Made by a program: the position numbers and the translations under genes. A DNA stretch of 45,520 bases from Clostridia bacterium (GTDB taxonomy: Bacteria; Bacillota; Clostridia; Oscillospirales; Acutalibacteraceae): the NCBI GenBank assembly GCA_017380575.1, contig JAFODS010000008.1, positions 1-45,520 on the forward strand, in the 5' to 3' direction. The notes below the pieces were generated by a model. That model was not told where the DNA came from and made no database searches. It was given only the letters and a program-made list of their open reading frames with translations. This document shows positions 1-6,739 of this stretch, piece after piece; positions within the stretch are counted from its first letter, which is position 1; the number at the start of each line of letters is the position of its first letter.

Positions 1-1
1 A

Positions 2-202
2 ACAATCAACGCAAGAGACTCACTTGCAGTTATGAACTCAATTTCAGGTGCAGCAGATTCTCTTACAGGTGCAGCAAAGCTTGCAGCTAACGTTGAAGGT
101 ACAAGAACAACAATCAACGCAAAGGACGTAGAGGTTCTCGATGCTGTTGCAGGCGGCACAATGACAATTGACCAGACTACGGGTAAGGGCGTAGCGGTCT
201 GA
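2..202 (+). CDS. 3' end of a secreted protein with a degenerate dockerin-like C-terminus (partial)
   Basis: The window opens inside a reading frame that runs 66 codons to a TGA at 200-202; the start lies off the left edge. The visible tail has two similar halves, one with TINARDSLAVMN and one with TTINAKDVEVLDAVAGG, joined by a Leu/Ala-rich stretch. This is the layout of a type I dockerin, whose two repeats each have an acidic Ca-binding loop followed by an N-A-x-D-x-x-x-h helix start. The visible loop reads NVEGTRT where DVNGDG would be usual, so Ca binding looks weakened or lost. A short tail ending GVAV follows, with no sortase motif or membrane anchor. The next gene starts 55 nt downstream without a visible terminator or promoter, so the two are probably cotranscribed. 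The same domain family starts at the right edge of the window. Domain family is likely; function is inferred. Confidence 0.7.
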   Translation, partial: TINARDSLAVMNSISGAADSLTGAAKLAANVEGTRTTINAKDVEVLDAVAGGTMTIDQTTGKGVAV

Positions 203-257
203 TAACGGCTTTAATCCATGCCAATGGATAAAGATATAAAATTTAGGAGGAAATATT

Positions 258-2009
258 ATGGCAAAGAAACTTTTATGCATTGTTCTTTCAGTTGCATTGC
301 TTCTTGGTACCTTTGCAATGGCTTCATCTGCAGCTTTGTATGATCATTATCCGTATTCAGTTGAAGAAGCAGAAGCTGAAGTTGCAGAGAAACTTTGGTA
401 TGTAGACTATGACGCAGATGTAGATTGGAAAGACGAAATCGACAGAAGATGGCTTACAGGTTCAAAGATGTATGACGGTACAGCTGAAGCAACAGCTCCG
501 CAGGAAATCCTTGAATACAACCTTTTCTTCTGGGCTGATGAAATCATTAATGAGTATCATTCAGCAACAACAAATGAAGATTATTGGAATCTTTACAACA
601 AGATGGCTACACCCGCAATCCTCTACTTCACATATGAAGAGGACGGCGAAATGGTGACAGAGTGCGATATCTTCTACGATTATGCTTATGCATACCGTGA
701 GGAATCAAAGGCTACTCTTGACCTTGAAATCGTAGCTGACAAGCAGTATGTTAAGCCCGGCGACATCATCACAGTTGAAGTTAAGGGTACAACAAACTTC
801 CTTACAAGCCTTTTGATGGGCGGTATCTTCTATGATAAGACTGTCCTTACTCCGCTTACAGTTGACATCGGTAACTTCGATGCTACTTGGGTAGAAAAGA
901 ACGAGCCTCAGCTTTACCTCGCTGTTAAGTATGATGCAAACGGCAACATCACATTCGACCGTAGAGACGACTTCTGGCCTGAGTACTTCCAGACAGAAGA
1001 AAACCTCAACAAGTACGGTTGCTCATGGGCATACCTCGGACCGGATGCTGGCCTTGGTGTTGGTAACTTCAACCACGGTATCCAGTTGGATGGCGACCAG
1101 ATCATGGTAGCTACATACCAGGTTAAGGATGACGTTCCAGAAGGAACAGAAATCAAGTTCTTCCTTCCTGATGACTGTATCTCAAAGTTCCAGGATGTTG
1201 GTTACGCTGAATGGGGTAACGGTGAAGAAGCATCAGTTTGGACACTCTTCCGTGTTGACTATGTAGGTCATACAATGGATACTCTTGACAAGATGGCTGA
1301 CTTCAACTCATTCTATGATCAGACAGTTACAGCTAACGAATTGGTTCTTACAGTTGGTGACGAGCCTGTTGAAGAGCCTGCAGTTAAGGGCGAAATCGTT
1401 GACGTTTATCAGAGCGAAGCTTTTGTTGGCGATGTAACAGAAGTTGATGTTGAAGTAACAGGTTCTCCTGAAGCTCTCCACTTTATGGAAGCTAACGGCG
1501 GCTATAAGAGAGTAGCTCGTGAAACTGCAACTATCATAGAGTTCAACGGCAACGAATTGTGGACAGTTGATCTCTTCGTAGAAGATGAACTTTTGGAGTA
1601 CACAGTATATGCTGATTACGGTGAGCTTGGTTCAACAGACGGTACAGAATTCGTAATCGTAGGTCAGGTTAAAAAGGATCTTTCAATCCACTCAATCGAG
1701 ATTCCTGATATGTATCCGGATGCTAAGAACGGCGGCGTTATCACAGCTGGTAAGCATGACGTCATCATCAAGACAAGCACAGATGTAGTTAAGATCCAGT
1801 TCTATGCAGAAGACGGTACAACATATACATACACTTCATGGTCAGGTGCTGGTAAGGTTCCGTATGAAGATGTAGATGGCGAAAGAGTATGGACAATTCC
1901 TCACTCCTTCGGTCCCTTTGGCTACCGTTCACTTACAATCAGAACTCGTTCAGCTGAAACATTCTTCGCTGCAACAGATTCTACACTTGATGCAACTGTT
2001 GTTTACTAA
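258..2009 (+). CDS. Secreted protein with cohesin-like region and two tandem beta domains
   Basis: A 583-aa exported protein. ATG 258 follows a strong TTAGGAGG ribosome site. Residues 1-25 form a signal peptide (KK, hydrophobic core, ASSA cleavage). Residues ~28-145 are Trp/Tyr/Glu-rich and mostly helical. Residues ~150-370 read like a cohesin/CBM-type beta sandwich: a KPGDIITVEV first strand, a FYDKTVLTP strand, and GDQIMVATYQVKDDVPEG, matching the usual order of a cohesin (V-GD-V-V, L-YD-VL, A-F-VK-P-G). Two C-terminal domains (~385-480 and ~485-580) share a pattern of a VxVxxS strand and a Trp-Thr-(I/V) motif late in the domain (ELWTVDL; RVWTIPH). No LPXTG, SLH or membrane anchor is seen, so it is either released or held non-covalently. 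Codons for two-fold residues are C-ending (AAC, GAC, TAC), as in highly expressed genes. I do not recognise a named family; cohesin-like is an inference. Confidence 0.8.
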   Translation: MAKKLLCIVLSVALLLGTFAMASSAALYDHYPYSVEEAEAEVAEKLWYVDYDADVDWKDEIDRRWLTGSKMYDGTAEATAPQEILEYNLFFWADEIINEYHSATTNEDYWNLYNKMATPAILYFTYEEDGEMVTECDIFYDYAYAYREESKATLDLEIVADKQYVKPGDIITVEVKGTTNFLTSLLMGGIFYDKTVLTPLTVDIGNFDATWVEKNEPQLYLAVKYDANGNITFDRRDDFWPEYFQTEENLNKYGCSWAYLGPDAGLGVGNFNHGIQLDGDQIMVATYQVKDDVPEGTEIKFFLPDDCISKFQDVGYAEWGNGEEASVWTLFRVDYVGHTMDTLDKMADFNSFYDQTVTANELVLTVGDEPVEEPAVKGEIVDVYQSEAFVGDVTEVDVEVTGSPEALHFMEANGGYKRVARETATIIEFNGNELWTVDLFVEDELLEYTVYADYGELGSTDGTEFVIVGQVKKDLSIHSIEIPDMYPDAKNGGVITAGKHDVIIKTSTDVVKIQFYAEDGTTYTYTSWSGAGKVPYEDVDGERVWTIPHSFGPFGYRSLTIRTRSAETFFAATDSTLDATVVY

Positions 2010-2051
2010 TATCAATTACTAAGCATTAGAATTGCATAATATTTTTTCTTG

Positions 2052-2080
2052 GCCCCGTGGTAAAACACGGGGCTTTGATT
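2052..2080 (+). terminator. Hairpin terminator after the 583-aa secreted protein
   Basis: A perfect 8-bp GC-rich stem (GCCCCGTG at 2052-2059 with CACGGGGC at 2066-2073) with a 6-nt loop, followed by TTTGATT. The U tract is short, so termination may be partial, but it sits 43 nt after the stop codon and just before a new promoter. Confidence 0.65.
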
Positions 2081-2091
2081 CTGCTCTGCGG

Positions 2092-2120
2092 TTGACAAAA
2101 AGGGCACTGTATGATATTAT
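2092..2120 (+). promoter_or_regulatory. SigA-type promoter of the ABC-F gene
   Basis: Consensus -35 TTGACA at 2092-2097, 17-bp spacer, -10 TATTAT at 2115-2120. The expected transcript start is near 2127, giving a ~125-nt leader before the ABC-F start codon. Confidence 0.8.
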
Positions 2121-2132
2121 GTGCGGGATTGG

Positions 2133-2222
2133 CAGGGGATTTAAGGTCAATATTTTGGTATTTTAGGTTGTAACAATAACTGTAATAATATAGTTACTGT
2201 TACAGCTTAAAATATGTCCCTG
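2133..2222 (+). promoter_or_regulatory. Long-hairpin 5' leader of the ABC-F gene
   Basis: Within the leader, 2158-2181 can pair with 2192-2215: 24 base pairs, one A-C mismatch (2076-type position 2176 against 2197), three G-U pairs, and a 10-nt loop (2182-2191). An outer stem of 2133-2138 with 2217-2222 encloses it. The ribosome site (GGAG 2241-2244) lies 18 nt beyond. Leaders of antibiotic-responsive ABC-F genes in Firmicutes often act as attenuators, but no U-tract terminator is visible here. A three-codon TTG-GTA-TTT-TAG frame at 2155-2166, preceded by AAGG, could be a leader peptide; this is weak. Confidence 0.55.
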
Positions 2223-2251
2223 ATTATAATGTATTAACAAGGAGAATTAAT

Positions 2252-3844
2252 TTGATCAGTACAGTAAATGTAAGCCTCCAATACGGCGGCAGAGAGCTCT
2301 TCAAGGGAGCAGATTTGAAATTTACAAACGGCAACTGTTACGGACTTATCGGTGCTAACGGTGCAGGTAAATCAACCTTCCTCAAAATCCTTTCAGGCGA
2401 AATTGAGCCTAATAAGGGCGAGGTTATAATCACTCCGGGCGAAAGAATGTCTGTTCTTCGTCAGGATCATTTTGCATTTGACGAATATGACGTAATCCGC
2501 ACGGTGCTTATGGGTAACCCGAAGCTTTGTGAGATTATGGATGAAAAAGAAGCTCTTTATATGAAAGAGGATTTTTCAGAAGAGGACGGTATCCGTGTCA
2601 GCGAGCTTGAAGAAGAGTTTGCTGAAATGGGCGGTTGGAGTGCAGAAAGCGATGCCGAAATTCTTCTCAACGGACTTGGTGTAACAAACGAGTATCACTA
2701 TCAGCAGATGAGCGAACTTGATAACGAAATCAAGGTTAAGGTGCTTCTCGCACAGGCTCTTTTCGGAAATCCCGATATCCTTCTTATGGACGAGCCGACA
2801 AACCATCTTGATATTGATGCCATTGCCTGGCTTGAAGAGTTCCTTATCGAGCTTGACAGTACAGTTATCGTTGTTTCTCATGACCGTCACTTTCTTAATA
2901 AAGTTTGTACTCACATTGTCGATATCGACTTCGGTAAGATCGGTATGTATGTCGGCAACTATGATTTCTGGTACGATTACACTCAGCTTGCACAGCGTCA
3001 GCTCCGTGAGCAGAATAAGAAGGCTGAACAGAAGGCAAAGGAATTGCAGGAATTCATTGCACGATTCAGTGCAAATGCTTCAAAGTCAAAGCAGGCAACA
3101 AGCCGTAAGAAGCTTCTTGATACTCTCGTAATTGAGGATATGCCTGTTTCTTCGCGACGTTTCCCGTTCGTTTCCTTCAAGCCTGACCGCGAAGTCGGAA
3201 ATGAGCTTCTTACAGTCAGCGGAATCAGCAAGACGATCGGTGACCGCAAGGTGCTTGATAACGTCAGCTTTACAATTAAGCCTGACGAAAAGGTTGCTTT
3301 TGTCGGAACAGACTCGCTTGCAAAGACAACTCTCTTCCAGATTCTTATGGGCGAAATCGAACCCGATGAAGGTACATTCAAGTGGGGTGTTACAACGTCT
3401 CAGGCATATTTCCCGTCAGATAACTCCGAGTTCTTCGACGGTTGTGAGGATTCACTTATCGACTGGCTTCGTCGTTACTCGGACCTCATATTTGAAACGG
3501 ATGTCCGCGGCTGGCTCGGCAGAATGATGTTCTCAGGCGAGGAAGCAACAAAGAAAGCAAAGGTGCTTTCAGGTGGCGAAAGAGTACGCTGTATGCTTTG
3601 TAAAATGATGCTTTCAGGTGCGAATGTCCTTATCTTTGATGAGCCGACAAACCATCTTGACCTTGAATCTATTGCATCTCTTAACGAAGGTATAATCAAA
3701 TTCCCCGAAACCGTACTTTTCACATCTCACGACCATCAGTTTGTACAGACAATAGCAAACAGAATAATCGATGTGACACCCGGTAGCTTCTACGATAAAG
3801 AAATCACTTACGACGAATACCTTGAGGATATAAAGGGCGAGTAA
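2252..3844 (+). CDS. ABC-F family ATPase, YbiT-like
   Basis: A 530-aa soluble protein with two ABC ATPase domains and no membrane segment, the ABC-F architecture of ribosome-binding translation factors and antibiotic-resistance proteins. It starts at TTG 2252, set by GGAG at 2241-2244. Domain 1 has Walker A GANGAGKST at residues 34-42 and Walker B with DEPTNHLD; its signature is degenerate (MSELDNEIKVKVLL, no LSGG), as in YbiT. The interdomain linker includes the SANASKSKQATSR motif typical of YbiT-like members. Domain 2 has an intact LSGGERVR signature and DEPTNHLD, but its P-loop reads GTDSLAKTT (residues 352-360), with Ala357 where Gly normally precedes the Lys. The GH20 gene follows after 1 nt, suggesting coupling. 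Role in ribosome rescue or drug protection is inferred from the family. Confidence 0.92.
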   Translation: MISTVNVSLQYGGRELFKGADLKFTNGNCYGLIGANGAGKSTFLKILSGEIEPNKGEVIITPGERMSVLRQDHFAFDEYDVIRTVLMGNPKLCEIMDEKEALYMKEDFSEEDGIRVSELEEEFAEMGGWSAESDAEILLNGLGVTNEYHYQQMSELDNEIKVKVLLAQALFGNPDILLMDEPTNHLDIDAIAWLEEFLIELDSTVIVVSHDRHFLNKVCTHIVDIDFGKIGMYVGNYDFWYDYTQLAQRQLREQNKKAEQKAKELQEFIARFSANASKSKQATSRKKLLDTLVIEDMPVSSRRFPFVSFKPDREVGNELLTVSGISKTIGDRKVLDNVSFTIKPDEKVAFVGTDSLAKTTLFQILMGEIEPDEGTFKWGVTTSQAYFPSDNSEFFDGCEDSLIDWLRRYSDLIFETDVRGWLGRMMFSGEEATKKAKVLSGGERVRCMLCKMMLSGANVLIFDEPTNHLDLESIASLNEGIIKFPETVLFTSHDHQFVQTIANRIIDVTPGSFYDKEITYDEYLEDIKGE

Positions 3845-3845
3845 T

Positions 3846-5396
3846 ATGAAATATTCAATAATCCCGCGTCCCGTGCGCTATGATGTTAAAGATAACGAAA
3901 CTGTTGTTGTTTCCGATATGACAGCGGTTAATTGTGTGCGATCTTTTTTGAGTGTGGGAAATGCACTTTCTGAGTATCTTCATACTCGCAGTGACGCAGG
4001 TGAAAATGAAATAATCATATCAATGGCGAAAAGTATCGCCCCGGAGGGTTATGCCCTTTATACAGAAAACGGAAATATCCATATCAAAGCGTCAACCGCG
4101 ACAGGTGCATACTATGCTTTCGTAACCCTTAAATGGATTCTGATGCAGGTTAAAAAGGTTGACGGCAAAAAGAATATAACGGGTTTCCTGATTGAAGATA
4201 AGCCTTGTTACCGCCACCGTGGAATGATGCTCGACGAATGCAGACACTTCTTCGGAACGGAAATTGTAAAGAAACTCATTGATAATATGTCAATGCTAAA
4301 GCTTAATGTTTTTCATTGGCACCTTGCTGATGATCAGGGCTACAGAATTGAATCTAAGGTGTTTCCTCTTCTTAATGAGGTAGCTTCAAAAAGAAAACAC
4401 GCTTGCCTTAAAAAGAGCTTGCAGGATGTCTCAGAACCCGAATACGGCCCGTTTTACTATACACACGATGAAATCCGTGAGATAGTTAAATATGCCGCAT
4501 CGAAGCATGTGAGGGTTATTCCTGAAATTGACATTCCGGGTCATACAACAGCTATGATTGCGGCTTATCCCGAGCTTTCGTGCGACGGTGAAAAAATTGA
4601 TGTCAATGTTTCGACAGGCATAATGCCCGCAATACTGTGTGCAGGAAATGAAAATACGTATGCTTTTCTTGAAAAGCTTTTTGACGAGGTCTGTCCGCTG
4701 TTTCAGTCGCGCTATTTCCATATAGGCGGTGACGAAGCAAGATACGGCAAATGGCGAAAATGTCCTAAGTGTCAGGAAAAGATGAAGGAAAACGGCATTA
4801 AGAACGAAAAGCATCTTCAGATGTATTTTATGGGCAGAGTGAATGAAATGCTCAGGCACAGAGGTAAGACTTGTATTGCATGGAATGACTGCCTCGGTGA
4901 CGAGCTTGATAAAAATATTATCTGCCATTACTGGACTTTCCAGAATGCCGTAACGGTTAAAAAACAGGCGAAAAAGCGAGAAGTTATCCTTTCTCCGATG
5001 CTTGATTTTTATTTTAATTACAGCTACGGTTCAATCCCTTTAAAGAAAACATACAAATTCAATGAAAAGAAAAAAGGTTTTCAGAAGAAGGGTGTGCGTG
5101 TCAAGGGTATAGAAGGCGAGCTCTGGACAGAATGGATTGATACCCCTGAAGCTGTTGAATACAGTCTTTATCCGCGCCTCTCGGCACTCGCTGAGGTTGC
5201 ATGGGTTAAGCTTGAAAAAAGAAACTTCAAGGATTTCAGCCAAAGACAGAAATTCTATAAACTCTATCTCAGAAGCAAGGGTATCAATTACTACCTTCTT
5301 GATGAAAAAACACGTAAGAAGCTGATACCTGTTTTCAGCCACGGCAAAGACGGAAAAGAGTTCAAAAAGAACGAAGCAATGAAAAGTAAAAACTGA
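3846..5396 (+). CDS. GH20 beta-N-acetylhexosaminidase, cytosolic
   Basis: A 516-aa glycoside hydrolase predicted to release terminal GlcNAc/GalNAc from oligosaccharides by substrate-assisted catalysis. The N-terminal ~120 residues match the GH20b-type domain, then the catalytic barrel begins at CYRHRGMMLDECRHF. HWHLADDQGYRIE, IDIPGHT and the catalytic Asp-Glu pair in HIGGDEA (D296-E297) are present, followed by IAWNDCL and ELWTEW motifs. No signal peptide is present, so it acts inside the cell on imported sugars or recycled wall fragments. The C-terminal ~90 residues are Lys/Phe-rich and lack a recognised domain. ATG 3846 lies 1 nt after the ABC-F stop, with a purine-rich AAAGGGCGAG before it. 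A terminator follows immediately. Confidence 0.92.
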   Translation: MKYSIIPRPVRYDVKDNETVVVSDMTAVNCVRSFLSVGNALSEYLHTRSDAGENEIIISMAKSIAPEGYALYTENGNIHIKASTATGAYYAFVTLKWILMQVKKVDGKKNITGFLIEDKPCYRHRGMMLDECRHFFGTEIVKKLIDNMSMLKLNVFHWHLADDQGYRIESKVFPLLNEVASKRKHACLKKSLQDVSEPEYGPFYYTHDEIREIVKYAASKHVRVIPEIDIPGHTTAMIAAYPELSCDGEKIDVNVSTGIMPAILCAGNENTYAFLEKLFDEVCPLFQSRYFHIGGDEARYGKWRKCPKCQEKMKENGIKNEKHLQMYFMGRVNEMLRHRGKTCIAWNDCLGDELDKNIICHYWTFQNAVTVKKQAKKREVILSPMLDFYFNYSYGSIPLKKTYKFNEKKKGFQKKGVRVKGIEGELWTEWIDTPEAVEYSLYPRLSALAEVAWVKLEKRNFKDFSQRQKFYKLYLRSKGINYYLLDEKTRKKLIPVFSHGKDGKEFKKNEAMKSKN

Positions 5397-5403
5397 CAAT
5401 AAA

Positions 5404-5445
5404 AATCACTTGTGATACCTTAACCGTACCACAAGTGATTTTTTG
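5404..5445 (+). terminator. Rho-independent terminator after GH20
   Basis: An 11-bp stem (AATCACTTGTG 5404-5414 with CACAAGTGATT 5430-5440), 15-nt loop and T-run at 5439-5444. An A-run on the 5' side could let it work on the other strand too. Confidence 0.88.
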
Positions 5446-5477
5446 CTGAAAAATAATAACCAAAGCTCCGGCAGGTC

Positions 5478-5560
5478 TGACTAATTCGGGTTTGTCGGGA
5501 TGAATCCCGAAAGTAATAGGTAAGAAGTAAGAGTGAAGAAGTGTGGGTCTGCGACGCTGA
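5478..5560. repeat. Intergenic repeat module, inverted copy of 37276-37354
   Basis: The segment containing TTCGGGTTTGTCGGGATGAA and ending GCGACGCTGA is nearly the reverse complement of 37276-37354, apart from a short indel near 5521-5530. It flanks the palindrome array at 5589-5849. No coding potential is seen. Confidence 0.8.
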
Positions 5561-5588
5561 TTTTAATTACCTGTTTTAAATCGTTCTT

Positions 5589-5849
5589 GTAGGGTGTGAC
5601 GCTTGCGACACACCGTTAAATACAGCAGAATATCGGCACGTCGTAAACGTCGTGCCCTACGAACCCAATTTCAAGTAACCGTGTAGGGGACGACGTCCTC
5701 GACGTCCCTTTAAAATTTAATATGATTTAGTGGTCGATTCGTGAATCGCCCCTACGAACCCTGTTTTAGTCAACTGCGTAGGGACGGGCGTCCTTGACCG
5801 TCCGTTAATTCAGCAGAATCTGCGGATGGTCCGGGAGGCCGGTCCCTAC
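5589..5849. repeat. Array of three 72-73-nt GTAGGG...CCCTAC palindromic units
   Basis: Three units occupy 5589-5660, 5683-5755 and 5778-5849 (72, 73 and 72 nt), spaced by 22-nt linkers that both begin GAACCC. Each unit starts GTAGGG, ends CCCTAC, and contains a left and a right hairpin. Left-hairpin stems change in step on both arms: GGTGTG/CACACC, GGGACG/CGTCCC and GGACGG/CCGTCC. The rest of 5446-5964 holds no gene that I can support. Confidence 0.8.
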
Positions 5850-5904
5850 GAGCATAGAAAAGGATTGCACGAAATCAAAGAACTCAACAAACCCGAATTT
5901 GTCG
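5750..5904. repeat. 155-nt direct repeat shared with 37481-37635
   Basis: Aligned by eye without gaps to 37481-37635, with about 13 mismatches. It covers the third palindromic unit plus a module ending in GAATTTGTCG. Several mismatches lie inside the right-hand hairpin stem. Confidence 0.85.
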
Positions 5905-5964
5905 TAGTATTTCAGTATGGCGGAAATCGGTTTTATTCCAAATAAAAACAATCTCTGTCACATA

Positions 5965-5993
5965 TTGCAAAAGGAATGGTTTTGTTGTATAAT
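5965..5993 (+). promoter_or_regulatory. SigA-type promoter of the ABC transporter pair
   Basis: TTGCAA at 5965-5970, 17-bp spacer, perfect TATAAT at 5988-5993; the ATPase start codon is ~37 nt beyond the expected transcript start. Confidence 0.75.
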
Positions 5994-6036
5994 GCTCAAT
6001 GGATATATATGAATTTGTCAAGGAAGCGGTGCGTTT

Positions 6037-6738
6037 ATGTCGTATATTCAGTTTGCAAACGTTTCAAAAATCTATAAGGTAGGAGATACGGAAATTCACG
6101 CTCTTTCCAATGTCAGCTTTGATATTGAGCAGGGCGAAATCTGTGTTGTTGTCGGTCCGAGCGGTGCCGGAAAAACAACTCTCCTTAACGTTCTTGGCGG
6201 AATGGATTCCTGCACCTCAGGCCATATTGCTGTAGAAAACAGAGTTATTACAGATTTCAGAAAGCGTATGCTTATGAATTACAGACGTGATGATGTCGGA
6301 TTTATTTTTCAGTCATACAATCTTGTCCCGAATCTTACCGCACTTGAAAATCTTGAACTTGTTGCTAATCTGAGTAACAGAGCGGTTGACTGCATGGAGC
6401 TTATGCGCCTTGTCGGTCTTGAAAAACGTGCAAATCTTTTTCCGTCGCAGCTTTCGGGCGGTGAACAGCAGCGTGTTGCAATTGCACGTGCACTTGTTAA
6501 AAAGCCTAAGGTTCTTTTGTGTGACGAACCGACAGGTGCCCTTGACTACGAAACCGGTATTCAGATTCTTAAGCTTATCAAAACAGCAAGTGAAGTTATG
6601 AATATGACCGTGCTTCTTATCACTCACAACAATGCGATTTCACCGATTGCAAACCGTGTTGTTACGATGAAAAACGGCAAAATAAGCAAAATTGAAATCA
6701 ACGACACACCGATGCCTGTTGAAAGGATTGAATGGTAA
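6037..6738 (+). CDS. ABC transporter ATPase, MacB/LolD type
   Basis: A 233-aa nucleotide-binding subunit of the MacB/LolD/FtsE-like class that drives FtsX-type permeases in mechanotransmission or lipoprotein/peptide export. Walker A is GPSGAGKTT (near residue 42), the Q-loop is FIFQSYNL, the signature LSGGEQQR, Walker [13 protein letters not shown], and the H-loop TVLLITHN. These motifs are complete, so it should hydrolyse ATP. ATG 6037 is preceded by AAGGAAG, about 10 nt upstream. The permease ATG lies 1 nt after its TAA, which fits a dedicated two-gene transporter. Substrate is unknown. Confidence 0.92.
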   Translation: MSYIQFANVSKIYKVGDTEIHALSNVSFDIEQGEICVVVGPSGAGKTTLLNVLGGMDSCTSGHIAVENRVITDFRKRMLMNYRRDDVGFIFQSYNLVPNLTALENLELVANLSNRAVDCMELMRLVGLEKRANLFPSQLSGGEQQRVAIARALVKKPKVLLCDEPTGALDYETGIQILKLIKTASEVMNMTVLLITHNNAISPIANRVVTMKNGKISKIEINDTPMPVERIEW

Positions 6739-6739
6739 A

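Noticed and set aside
44-280. Minus-strand frames in the left-edge gene and similar shadow frames across 41114-45520
   Set aside because: They lie opposite or out of frame within strongly coding, codon-biased genes and lack ribosome sites.
2127-2251. Known metabolite riboswitch or T-box in the ABC-F leader
   Set aside because: No conserved T-box, SAM, TPP, FMN or c-di-GMP core motif was recognisable; only one long stem is visible.
5589-5849. Possible CRISPR array because of regular ~94-nt spacing
   Set aside because: The repeated part is 72 nt and variable inside, linkers are 22 nt and similar to one another, and no cas gene is present.
5446-5964. Insertion sequence between GH20 and the ABC transporter
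   Set aside because: No transposase fragment in any frame and no target-site duplication could be identified; the region is short palindromic modules.
6692-6739. Upstream ATG for the FtsX permease
   Set aside because: It would add 16 hydrophilic residues inside the ATPase gene; ATG 6740 sits 1 nt after the ATPase stop and gives a normal N-terminus.
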